From: Prevotella sp. ne3005
GTDB taxonomy: Bacteria; Bacteroidota; Bacteroidia; Bacteroidales; Bacteroidaceae
Length of the DNA stretch: 64,000 nt
Direction of reading: 5' to 3'
Assembly: GCF_900110085.1 (NCBI RefSeq)
Contig: NZ_FOCK01000001.1
Location: forward strand, 640,006-704,005
Shown here one piece after another: positions 29,424 to 37,600 of the stretch (its first letter is position 1; each line of letters begins with the position of its first letter). Under the pieces are notes generated by a model that was not told where the DNA came from, ran no database searches, and worked only from the letters and a program-made list of their open reading frames with translations. Both the position numbers and the translations under genes were made by a program.

Positions 29424-30122
29424 TTAGAAGTTCCACTTCAGGGCAAGCGTCGGGTTGATGAAGAACGACTTGTCGTCGTAGGTGTTGTAGATGAAGTTGT
29501 TGCTGATCTCTATCTCACCACCGAGGCTCAGGTGCTTGTTGGCGTTGTACCACAGCTGGGGTTCGGAGAGGATGACGAGCTGACCATGGCCATCGGCATC
29601 TTCGCCACGCCAGAAATCGATGAAGCCGGAGAAGGTGAACGACTTGCCAAAGTTCAGGCCCCAGACACCTGTGAGCTGGAAGCTGTTGTAGGCCGAGGTG
29701 TACTCATAGCTCTTGAAGTAACGCTTGTACATCAGCTGTACGGAGTAGGTCTTCGAGAAGTCGGCACTGTGGCCATTCCAGGCACCACCGAGGAGGGCTG
29801 ACTGCTGGAAAGAGCCGAAGCGGTTCAGACCACCATCATACTCCACATGGGCGGCGAAGCCCTTCTTACCGATGGTAAACTCGCGTGAGATCTCGGTGTA
29901 GGCACCCTCCACAAACTTATTGGAGAAGTCGACATCCACGAAATAGAACCATGAACCCCACTTATCGGCCTTGAACTGCTCGAGGGTCATCGTTACAGAC
30001 TGACGGCCTTCCTCCTGATCAGGATAGAGATGGCGTCCGAAATCATAATGTACCTGCACATTCTGTGCGTTTGCGCCGATGGCAGCTGCTGCCATCAGGA
30101 CGATTGTCAATAACTTTTTCAT
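29424..30122 (-). CDS. DUF5020 protein, Tsx-like outer-membrane channel candidate
   Basis: 232 residues with a signal peptide (MKKLLTIVLMAAAAIGANA|Q). The body is rich in alternating aromatic beta strands (VQVHYDFGRHLY, SWFYFVDVDFSN, FSGFIDFW) and ends in Phe (ALKWNF), as in outer-membrane beta-barrels. It resembles the DUF5020 family, which belongs with the nucleoside-specific Tsx channels. It lies between two nucleobase permeases, so it may let nucleosides or bases through the outer membrane. That role is inference from fold class and context. Confidence 0.75.
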   Translation of the reverse strand: MKKLLTIVLMAAAAIGANAQNVQVHYDFGRHLYPDQEEGRQSVTMTLEQFKADKWGSWFYFVDVDFSNKFVEGAYTEISREFTIGKKGFAAHVEYDGGLNRFGSFQQSALLGGAWNGHSADFSKTYSVQLMYKRYFKSYEYTSAYNSFQLTGVWGLNFGKSFTFSGFIDFWRGEDADGHGQLVILSEPQLWYNANKHLSLGGEIEISNNFIYNTYDDKSFFINPTLALKWNF

Positions 30123-30131
30123 ATACCTTAT

Positions 30132-31442
30132 TTAATTAACAATGTATTTCAGAACGAAGAAGGCTGCAAGGATATACATCACAACGGATATCTCCTTGTG
30201 ATGGCCCGTACACCCCTTGACAACAACGAAGGAGAGGATACCAAGTACGATACCCTCGGAGATGCTGCCCGTGAAGGGCATAGTGACCATGGTGATAAAG
30301 CAGGGCAGCGCATCGGAGAAGTCGGAGAAGTTGATCTTTGTGATGCTCGACATCATGATCACGCCCACGAGAACCAATGCGGAGGCTGTGGCTACAGAGG
30401 GAATACAAAGGAAGAAGGGTGAGAAGAAAAGGGCGGAGAGGAAGAACAGAGCCACCGTCAAAGAGGTGAGACCTGTACGACCGCCAACAGCCACACCCGT
30501 CGTGCTCTCCACATAGGTGGTGACAGTGGAAGTGCCACAAAGTGCACCGGCTGTAGTACCTACGGCATCAGCCAGCAAGGCGCGGTTAAGACCTTCCACC
30601 TCGCCTGTCTTAGGATTCACCATCCCCGCACCGGTACAGGTGCCTATAAGGGTGCCCAGCGTATCGAGGAGATCCATGAAGAGCAGGGTGAACACCACGA
30701 TATAGTAGTTGAGGTCGAGCGTCAGGAAGTGCGAGAAGTCGAGATGGAGGGCGATGGGCGCCATGGAGTGAGGCATGCTGATAAACACAAGATCCTGTGG
30801 CAGAGCAGTGACGCCAAACGGTATACCAGCGACGGTGACGAGGAGAATGGCATAGAACAGAGCGCCACGGATGCCCTGGGCCAAGAGGACACCACCGACG
30901 AGGACACCAGCGGCAGCCATCAGGGAAGATACCGTCCAAGGGCCCATGCCAACGATGGTGCCCTCGCTGGCTACGATGATGCCAGCATTCTTCAGTCCGA
31001 GAAAGGCGATGAAGAGGCCGATACCCACCGCAATGGAGTAGCGGAGACATGGCGGGATGGCGTTGATGATGGCCTCACGTACCTTAAATATAGTCAGGAG
31101 GATGAAGACGACACCCTCGACGAATACCGCTGCAAGAGCCTCCTGCCAAGTGTAGCCCATAACCAGCACAAGGGTATAGGCAAAGAAGGCGTTCGGCCCC
31201 ATGCCCGAAGCCAGGGCAAAGGGCAGCTTAGCATAGAAGGCCATCACCAGGGTAGCGATAGCTGCCGAGATAATGGTGGCCGAGAAAAGGGCACCACGAT
31301 CCATGCCCGTCTCACCAAGAATCTGGGGATTGACAGCCAGAATATACGACATTGTCAGGAATGTGGTGAGTCCTGCCATCAATTCCACCTTTACCGAATG
31401 TTTCGTAGGGTCGAAACCCAGTAATGCTAAAATTTTGTTCAT
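30132..31442 (-). CDS. Purine-type NCS2 permease (AzgA/PbuG group)
   Basis: 436 residues. MAGLTTFLTMSYILAVNPQIL and ASGMGPNAFFAYTLV are hallmarks of the hypoxanthine/guanine/adenine (AzgA-like) branch, and MDLLDTLGTLIGTCTGAGM and GTSTVTTYVESTTGVAVGGRTG cover the substrate site. Its ATG overlaps the lpxB stop by 4 nt (ATGA). The DUF5020 gene follows after 9 nt. Likely imports purine bases by proton symport; exact substrate unproven. Confidence 0.9.
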   Translation of the reverse strand: MNKILALLGFDPTKHSVKVELMAGLTTFLTMSYILAVNPQILGETGMDRGALFSATIISAAIATLVMAFYAKLPFALASGMGPNAFFAYTLVLVMGYTWQEALAAVFVEGVVFILLTIFKVREAIINAIPPCLRYSIAVGIGLFIAFLGLKNAGIIVASEGTIVGMGPWTVSSLMAAAGVLVGGVLLAQGIRGALFYAILLVTVAGIPFGVTALPQDLVFISMPHSMAPIALHLDFSHFLTLDLNYYIVVFTLLFMDLLDTLGTLIGTCTGAGMVNPKTGEVEGLNRALLADAVGTTAGALCGTSTVTTYVESTTGVAVGGRTGLTSLTVALFFLSALFFSPFFLCIPSVATASALVLVGVIMMSSITKINFSDFSDALPCFITMVTMPFTGSISEGIVLGILSFVVVKGCTGHHKEISVVMYILAAFFVLKYIVN

Positions 31443-32551
31443 ATAGTCTGATGATTAAGCAGTTGATACATAATAGACGCAGCATTGTCGGGGGCCTTCT
31501 GGTCGCCAAGGCGGCGGATGACCTCATCATACCCCTGGAGCATGGTCTCACGGGCAGGTCCGTCGAGAATCTTCTGGAGCTCACGACGGATATTTTCCAC
31601 AGAGAAGGTGTCGGCCACCAGTTCTGTGACCACCTCGCTGTCGGCAATAAGATTGACTAATGAGATATATTTCACCTTCAGCAGCTTTTTGCGTGCCCAT
31701 CCGATGAAGAGAGGCAGAGGCGTCTCGTAGCACACCACCTGAGGCACACGGAAGAGAGCCGTCTCGAGGGTGGCAGTACCACTGGTGACGATGGCGGCAT
31801 GGGATTTGGAGAGGAGCTCATAGGTCTGATTGTAGACAATCTCCACCCCACTCCCCTGAAGGAAGCTGTCGTAATAGGCCGGTTCGATGGAGGGTGCCCC
31901 TGCCAACACCACACGGTAGTGCTGCATATAGGGTTTCACGGCCTCGATCATGGCGGGGAGGTTGTCTTTGATCTCCTGCTTTCGCGAACCAGCCAACAAG
32001 GCAATGATTTTTTCTTTATGAGAGGGGGAGGCAGCCAAGAACTCGCGCACCTCATCAGCTGAAGGATTACCCACATAGTGGATGGGGTAATGGTGCTTTT
32101 GCTCGAAGAACTCCACTTCGAAGGGGAGGATGGAGAAGAGCTCATCAACATCGCGCTTGATGTTCTTGATGCGGTATTCCTTCCATGCCCATATCTTTGG
32201 AGAGATGTAGTAATAGACGGGGATGTTTGTCCGTGATTTTACATATTTTGCAATGTTCAGATTGAAGCCGGGATAGTCCACAAGAATCACACAGTCTGGC
32301 TGCCATTCGGTGATGTCACGCTTGCACCTCTTCATATTGCCGAGAATCGTCGGAAGATGAAGCAATACAGGAACAAAGCCCATATAGGCCAATTCACGAT
32401 AGTGCTTCACGAGGGTATCGCCGACGGCTGCCATCAGGTCGCCGCCAAAGAAACGGAACTCCGCATGGGAGTCAATTTCTTTCAACGACCGCATCAGATG
32501 GGATGCGTGAAGGTCGCCAGAGGCTTCGCCAGCTATAAGATAGTACTTCAT
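31439..32551 (-). CDS. lpxB: Lipid-A-disaccharide synthase
   Basis: 370 residues, normal for LpxB (family GT19), which joins UDP-2,3-diacylglucosamine and lipid X to give the lipid A disaccharide. The start MKYYLIAGEASGDLHASHL carries the family signature, and YYISPKIWAWKEYRIKNIK and LPFEVEFFEQ are also typical. It is transcribed between surE and the purine permease, with a heptamer repeat array filling the 80 nt to the surE stop. It marks the organism as an LPS producer. Confidence 0.97.
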   Translation of the reverse strand: MKYYLIAGEASGDLHASHLMRSLKEIDSHAEFRFFGGDLMAAVGDTLVKHYRELAYMGFVPVLLHLPTILGNMKRCKRDITEWQPDCVILVDYPGFNLNIAKYVKSRTNIPVYYYISPKIWAWKEYRIKNIKRDVDELFSILPFEVEFFEQKHHYPIHYVGNPSADEVREFLAASPSHKEKIIALLAGSRKQEIKDNLPAMIEAVKPYMQHYRVVLAGAPSIEPAYYDSFLQGSGVEIVYNQTYELLSKSHAAIVTSGTATLETALFRVPQVVCYETPLPLFIGWARKKLLKVKYISLVNLIADSEVVTELVADTFSVENIRRELQKILDGPARETMLQGYDEVIRRLGDQKAPDNAASIMYQLLNHQTI

Positions 32552-32554
32552 TTA

Positions 32555-32631
32555 TTGAAGATTGAAGATTGAAAATTGAAGATTGAAAATTGAAGATTGA
32601 AAATTGAAGATTGAAGATTGAAAATTGAACA
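32555..32631. repeat. Eleven tandem 7-bp repeats (TTGAAGA/TTGAAAA)
   Basis: Eleven exact heptamers of the form TTGAA(G/A/C)A run without interruption from 32555 to 32631. They occupy all but 3 nt of the gap between the lpxB start and the surE stop. The same words appear at 5477-5585. Confidence 0.97.
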
Positions 32632-33399
32632 TTACAGGTTCCAGCGGCGGAGGAGGCCGATGGCCTCGTAGGCGGTGACGTCGATCTGTGTGGGGGTGAT
32701 GGCGACATAACCGTGGGTAAGCGCCCAGTTGTCGGTATCCTCAGCCTCAGGCTCATCGTTCTGGTAATGACCTACCATCCACCAATAGTCGTAGCCACGC
32801 GGATGGTGACATTTCGTCACCTCACTGCTCCATGTGCCCTTTGCCATGCGACAGACACGTACACCTTGGAAAGCCTCAACGAGGGGGAAGTTAACATTCA
32901 GGCACACTCCCAAGGGCAGACCTTCGGCGAGTACCCTACGGGTAATCTCACGGATATAGGGGCGCAAGGGCTCAAAATCGGCATCGGCACGGTGGTCGCA
33001 GAGGGAGAAGGCCACAGAGGGGACATACTTCATACAGCCCTCGAGGGTGACGCCCATCGTACCACTATAGTGGGTATTCACCGAGGCATTGTCGCCATGG
33101 TTGATGCCACCAATCACCATATCGGGCTTACGGGGACAGAGTTCGGCGAGGGCCATCTTCACACAATCGGTAGGAGTGCCGTTACATGACCAGATCTCCA
33201 CACCCGGACGTTTTTCCTTGAGCGTCAGCGTCAGCGGTGTCGTGACAGAGAAGCAACAAGAGGAGCCACTACGGGCCGAATCTGGTGCACAGACAAGGAT
33301 ATCACCATAATCAGAAAGCATTTCCACAAGCTGCCGGATACCCTTTGCCTGATAGCCGTCATCATTGGAAATGAGCAATAATGGGCGTTTAATTTCCAT
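32632..33399 (-). CDS. surE: 5'-nucleotidase SurE
   Basis: 255 residues. The metal site begins at SNDDGYQAKG (Asp13, Asp14), with the conserved ARSGSSCCF and GINHGDNASVNTHYSGTMG following. SurE hydrolyses nucleoside monophosphates and exopolyphosphate. It is the first gene of the lpxB-permease operon; a -7 box (TAACTTTG, 33421-33428) precedes it. Being first in an operon with two nucleobase permeases is consistent with nucleotide salvage. Confidence 0.95.
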   Translation of the reverse strand: MEIKRPLLLISNDDGYQAKGIRQLVEMLSDYGDILVCAPDSARSGSSCCFSVTTPLTLTLKEKRPGVEIWSCNGTPTDCVKMALAELCPRKPDMVIGGINHGDNASVNTHYSGTMGVTLEGCMKYVPSVAFSLCDHRADADFEPLRPYIREITRRVLAEGLPLGVCLNVNFPLVEAFQGVRVCRMAKGTWSSEVTKCHHPRGYDYWWMVGHYQNDEPEAEDTDNWALTHGYVAITPTQIDVTAYEAIGLLRRWNL

Positions 33400-33420
33400 A
33401 AAATATCAATGTTTTCGGTG

Positions 33421-33428
33421 CAAAGTTA
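33421..33428 (-). promoter_or_regulatory. -7 box for surE operon
   Basis: Minus strand TAACTTTG, 22 nt before the surE ATG; no good -33 element seen. Confidence 0.5.
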
Positions 33429-33471
33429 CAAAAATCTCTTAATTCGTAACGAGATATTCTCAATATTTTTG

Positions 33472-33479
33472 TAACTTTG
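33472..33479 (+). promoter_or_regulatory. -7 box for parA operon
   Basis: TAACTTTG, 41 nt before the parA ATG and divergent from the surE -7 box. Confidence 0.5.
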
Positions 33480-33519
33480 TGCCCAAATTTCTTATTTTTT
33501 AGCAAGATTATAACGAACA

Positions 33520-34287
33520 ATGGGAAAGATTATTGCTTTGGCAAACCAGAAAGGCGGCGTGGGAAAGACCACGACGACCATTAACTTGGCAGCCTCCCTC
33601 GCCACCCTCGAGAAGAGTGTGCTCGTGGTGGATGCCGACCCTCAGGCCAACGCCTCCAGTGGATTAGGTGTCAACATCAAGGAAGTAGACTGTTCACTAT
33701 ATGAATGTATCATCAACCATGCCGACGTTCGCGATGCCATCTATACGACGGACATCGACGGGCTGGACATCATCCCCAGCCACATCGACCTCGTGGGTGC
33801 GGAGATTGAGATGCTGAATATCAGTGAACGCGAACGGGTCATCAAGAAAATGCTCGACCCCATCCGTATAGACTACGATTATATCCTGATAGACTGTTCA
33901 CCCTCGCTGGGCCTCATCACCGTGAATGCGCTGACAGCTGCCGACTCCGTGATTATACCGGTGCAGTGTGAGTATTTTGCCCTGGAGGGTATCAGCAAGT
34001 TGCTGAACACTATTAAGATTATCAAGAACAAACTGAACCCGCAGCTGGAGATAGAAGGATTCCTGCTGACGATGTATGACAGTCGTCTGCGTCTGGCCAA
34101 CCAGATTTACGACGAAGTGAAGCGCCACTTCCAGGAACTCGTCTTCAAAACCGTCATCCAGCGTAACGTCAAGCTCTCTGAGGCACCAAGCCATGGTCTG
34201 CCCGCCATTCTCTACGATGCAGACTCCACGGGAGCAAAGAACCATTTAGCCCTTGCCAACGAAATCATATTTAAAAACAAAAAATAA
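33520..34287 (+). CDS. parA: Chromosome partitioning ATPase ParA (Soj)
   Basis: 255 residues. The deviant Walker A is KGGVGKTT (11-18), with the second Walker motif [12 protein letters not shown]. ParA coats the nucleoid and is moved by ParB-parS complexes to separate origins. It starts the parA-parB-DUF5683-mltD-rel run. Length is that of chromosomal, not plasmid, ParA. Confidence 0.96.
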   Translation: MGKIIALANQKGGVGKTTTTINLAASLATLEKSVLVVDADPQANASSGLGVNIKEVDCSLYECIINHADVRDAIYTTDIDGLDIIPSHIDLVGAEIEMLNISERERVIKKMLDPIRIDYDYILIDCSPSLGLITVNALTAADSVIIPVQCEYFALEGISKLLNTIKIIKNKLNPQLEIEGFLLTMYDSRLRLANQIYDEVKRHFQELVFKTVIQRNVKLSEAPSHGLPAILYDADSTGAKNHLALANEIIFKNKK

Positions 34288-34290
34288 ACT

Positions 34291-35214
34291 ATGGCTGTTA
34301 AGAAGAAATACGACCGCAACGTCTTAGGTCGCGGCTTGGATAGCATCGGCACAGGCCGAGGCCTGGATGCCCTGATAGATACCAGCGACATACAGACAAA
34401 AGGAACATCGAACCTGAATGAGATTCCCATCAAACTCATTGAACCCAACCCTAACCAGCCCCGTCGGGAATTCGACGAGAGTGCCATGAAGGAACTGGCT
34501 GCCAGTATCCGTGAGATTGGCCTCATCACCCCCATCACCGTCAGACAGACGGAAGAGGGCACGTATCAGATCATTGCTGGTGAGCGCCGTTGGAGAGCCT
34601 CTCAGATGGCTGGTCTGGAGTCGCTGCCTGCCTATATCAAGACGGCTGCCGACGATGACGTCATGGAGATGGCCCTCGTAGAGAACATCCAGCGTGAAGA
34701 TCTGAACGCCATCGAGATAGCCCTCGCCTACCAGCATCTCTCGGATACCTTGGGACTTACCCAGGAGCGTATCTCCGAACGCGTAGGCAAGAGCCGTACC
34801 TCTGTCACCAACTATATGCGTCTGCTGAAGCTGCCCGCCCCCATCCAGATGGCCTTGAAGAACAAGGAGATGGATATGGGACATGCCAGGGCCCTGCTTT
34901 CGATAGACAGTCCTTCGGCACAGATCAAGCTCTTCAACGACGTGAAGCGTAACGGCTATTCCGTCAGAAAGGTGGAGGAGATGGTTCAGGCCATCAAGTC
35001 GGGAGAGAGTCTGCAGAACGTGAAGCGTACCATCGCTCCCAATCAGCTGCCGCTGGAGTACAGCATCCTGAGAGACCGTCTGTCGGAGCTCTTCGGCGTC
35101 AGGGTACAGATGACCTGCTCACCACAGAGCAAGGGACGCATCAGCATTCCATTTGTCAATGAGGACGAGTTGGAGGGCATTCTGAGAGCGTTCGACAAGG
35201 TCAAGAATAAGTAA
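34291..35214 (+). CDS. parB: Chromosome partitioning protein ParB
   Basis: 307 residues. The CTPase/ParB box is PNPNQPRREFDESAM and GERRWRAS (97-104); a helix-turn-helix follows (TQERISERVGKSRTSVTNYM). The C-terminal dimerisation part is GVRVQMTCSPQSKGRISIPF. ParB binds parS sites and loads SMC. The N terminus has a repeated GRGLD word (14-16 and 23-25 region). It starts 3 nt after parA. No parS palindrome was found in the window. Confidence 0.96.
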   Translation: MAVKKKYDRNVLGRGLDSIGTGRGLDALIDTSDIQTKGTSNLNEIPIKLIEPNPNQPRREFDESAMKELAASIREIGLITPITVRQTEEGTYQIIAGERRWRASQMAGLESLPAYIKTAADDDVMEMALVENIQREDLNAIEIALAYQHLSDTLGLTQERISERVGKSRTSVTNYMRLLKLPAPIQMALKNKEMDMGHARALLSIDSPSAQIKLFNDVKRNGYSVRKVEEMVQAIKSGESLQNVKRTIAPNQLPLEYSILRDRLSELFGVRVQMTCSPQSKGRISIPFVNEDELEGILRAFDKVKNK

Positions 35215-35235
35215 GCGTAATAACAGAAGGAAACG

Positions 35236-36021
35236 TTGAGAAAAGTTAGATATATAAGATGTCAGCGTCTGCTGGCGATGATGCTGTTTCTGATGGCAGG
35301 CCTACAGCAGGGCCATGCCCAGGAGATGCTGCTCAAGAAGGCTGTTGACAGTTTGCAGACCGTCGTCGACAAGAACCTGCCAGACAGTGTGAAGGCTATC
35401 ATCAACGACAGTACGATTACGGACGAAGAACTGATGAAGAACATCAACAAGGAAGTATCGTTGCTGGTGGACTCGACATTGAAGAATCAGACACAGCCCG
35501 CTAAAGACTGGAGCACTTGGCGCCCTGACCCCAAGAGGGCCCTGTGGCTGGCACTCGTCATCCCAGGCGGTGGACAGATATATAACCGCAAGTACTGGAA
35601 ATTGCCCATCGTGTATGGCGGATTCATCGGCTGTCTGTATGCCATGAACTGGAACAACACGATGTACAAGGACTACTCTCAGGCCTATCTCGACCTGACG
35701 GATAATGACCCAGGTACACAGAGTTATAACCAGTTCCTGCACCTCGGTGCGAAGATTAACGATTCGAACAAAAGTCGTTATGTGGATGTCTTCAAGAAAC
35801 GTAAGGACCGTTTCAGACGGTGGCGCGACCTGAGCTTTTTCATTCTCGTGGGGGTCTATGCCCTCTCGGTAATCGATGCCTATGTGGATGCAGAACTCTC
35901 GGTATTTGACATCTCCAAAGACCTGAGTCTGAAGGTGGAGCCTACAGTCATCAACAACCACTCGTCGAACAATCTGCTCGACGCTTCGTCGGTAGGACTG
36001 CAGTGCAGTCTGAACTTCTGA
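35236..36021 (+). CDS. DUF5683 envelope protein, TTG start
   Basis: 261 residues. There is an in-frame stop at 35221 and no ATG until 35278, which would cut off the charged part of the signal peptide. A TTG at 35236 preceded by AGAAGGA gives MRKVRYIRCQRLLAMMLFLMAG..GHA, a proper signal peptide, so TTG is the likely start. The DUF5683 region has WRPDPKRALWLALVIPGGGQIYNRKYWKLP and a C-terminal membrane segment (SFFILVGVYALSVIDAYVDA). Bacteroidetes often have this gene next to parA-parB and the transglycosylase; the function is unknown. Confidence 0.8.
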   Translation: MRKVRYIRCQRLLAMMLFLMAGLQQGHAQEMLLKKAVDSLQTVVDKNLPDSVKAIINDSTITDEELMKNINKEVSLLVDSTLKNQTQPAKDWSTWRPDPKRALWLALVIPGGGQIYNRKYWKLPIVYGGFIGCLYAMNWNNTMYKDYSQAYLDLTDNDPGTQSYNQFLHLGAKINDSNKSRYVDVFKKRKDRFRRWRDLSFFILVGVYALSVIDAYVDAELSVFDISKDLSLKVEPTVINNHSSNNLLDASSVGLQCSLNF

Positions 36022-36025
36022 GAGC

Positions 36026-36057
36026 AAAGGTAAAAAGGTAAGAAAGTAAAAAGGTAA
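36026..36057 (+). repeat. Four tandem AAAGGTAA octamers
   Basis: AAAGGTAA, AAAGGTAA, GAAAGTAA, AAAGGTAA lie between the DUF5683 stop and the mltD ATG (36068). Same word as at 15963-15986. Confidence 0.85.
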
Positions 36058-36067
36058 AAAAGACATA

Positions 36068-37567
36068 ATGAAGAAAAGATTATTTTGGATGATAGCCGCC
36101 ATGCTGCTGGCGGGAGCAAGCAACAATTTGCAGGCGCAAATAGTGACTACCACCCCTGAGGTCACGGACAGTCTCGACATTGATGTAGATGACTACGAGG
36201 ACGAGGACGAGGATCTGGATGAGGATGAGAATCTGGATGGGGATGACGACATCATACCCACCGAGGACGAGATATCCGTCACCGACAAGGCCGGCAACGA
36301 AGAGATCATCGATTTCCCCGAGGCCATGACCTATGACCTCGATAGTCTGCTGAACCTCTATATGTCGAAAAACTATCTGAGTCCCGGCGACTGTGAGATG
36401 AAGAACGAGAACCCCACCTACCCCAAGGAGGTATATATCGAACGTCTGAGCAGGATGCCGACGGCGATGGAGATGGCCTATAACGACATCGTGCAGCGCT
36501 TCATCGACCGCTATGCAGGGCGACTTCGCTATTCCGTGAGTTACCTGTTGGGTGCCGCCAATTTCTATATGCCCATTTTCGAAGAGGCCCTGGAGAGTTA
36601 TCAGATACCTCTGGAACTTAAATACCTGCCTATCATTGAGTCGGCACTGAACCCGAAGGCCGTGTCACGCGTTGGTGCTACCGGTCTCTGGCAGTTCATG
36701 CTTGGCACAGGCAGACAATACGGCCTGGAAGTAAACTCACTGGTGGATGAGCGCCGCGACCCCGTGAAGTCGTCGTATGCCGCTGCCCACTACCTGAGGG
36801 ACCTCTACCGCATCTTCGGTGACTGGAACCTAGTGATTGCCGCCTACAACTGCGGTCCGGAGAATATCAACAAGGCCATCCGCCGTTACCGTGCCGCCAA
36901 TGGTCGTACAGAGAGTGACGCCATCACCCAGGCAGACAAGGATTACTGGAAACTGTACCCCTACTTGCCGGCAGAGACCCGTGGCTACGTGCCTGCCTTC
37001 ATTGCCGCCAACTACATCATGACCTACTACTGCGAACACAATATCTGTCCGATGACCACCCGTCTGCCGGCACAGAGCGATACCGTCGTAGTACACAAGG
37101 ATGTACACCTGGAGCAGATTGCCGGAGTGCTTGGTTTAGACGCCGATATCCTGCGCACCATCAATCCCGAGTTCCGTCGTGACATCGTACCTGGCAACAC
37201 CAAGCCCTATGCCATCCGTCTGCCACTGGCTGATACCGGCAGATTCATTGATTTAGAAGACTCCATCTATAACTACCGTGCCGGAGAGTTGTTGACGAAG
37301 CGTGCCGTGGTGGATGTGGCCGACGATATACCCACCTTCTCACGCAGGAGCAAGGGCCATAGCAGCCGTTACAGCAGAAACGCCAAGAGAGGCAGAATAC
37401 GCAGCAGTGCAAGAGGTGGCAGGAGCAACAGGAGCGTGACTATCCGCAAAGGACAGACCCTCTCGCAGATTGCCAAGCAGAATGGTACAACCGTGGCAAA
37501 ACTCAGGCGTCTGAACGGTATCAAGGGCAACAACATCCGGGCAGGAAAGAAGCTCCGAGTGAAGTGA
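36068..37567 (+). CDS. MltD-type lytic transglycosylase with LysM repeats
   Basis: 499 residues. A signal peptide (1-23) is followed by an unusual acidic stretch (about 32-70, DYEDEDEDLDEDENLDGDDD). The SLT domain (about 150-300) has the catalytic Glu191 in LPIIESALNPKAVS, then GATGLWQFMLGTG and IAAYNCGPENINKAIRRY. A LysM-like segment (about 340-390) and a C-terminal LysM (about 456-499, RKGQTLSQIAKQNGTTVAKL) are joined by a basic Ser/Arg linker. It cleaves peptidoglycan in the periplasm. It lies between DUF5683 and rel, 46 nt after the first. Confidence 0.93.
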   Translation: MKKRLFWMIAAMLLAGASNNLQAQIVTTTPEVTDSLDIDVDDYEDEDEDLDEDENLDGDDDIIPTEDEISVTDKAGNEEIIDFPEAMTYDLDSLLNLYMSKNYLSPGDCEMKNENPTYPKEVYIERLSRMPTAMEMAYNDIVQRFIDRYAGRLRYSVSYLLGAANFYMPIFEEALESYQIPLELKYLPIIESALNPKAVSRVGATGLWQFMLGTGRQYGLEVNSLVDERRDPVKSSYAAAHYLRDLYRIFGDWNLVIAAYNCGPENINKAIRRYRAANGRTESDAITQADKDYWKLYPYLPAETRGYVPAFIAANYIMTYYCEHNICPMTTRLPAQSDTVVVHKDVHLEQIAGVLGLDADILRTINPEFRRDIVPGNTKPYAIRLPLADTGRFIDLEDSIYNYRAGELLTKRAVVDVADDIPTFSRRSKGHSSRYSRNAKRGRIRSSARGGRSNRSVTIRKGQTLSQIAKQNGTTVAKLRRLNGIKGNNIRAGKKLRVK

Positions 37568-37600
37568 TAGGAGTGAGAAGAAAGGAGCGAAAAGTGAAAA

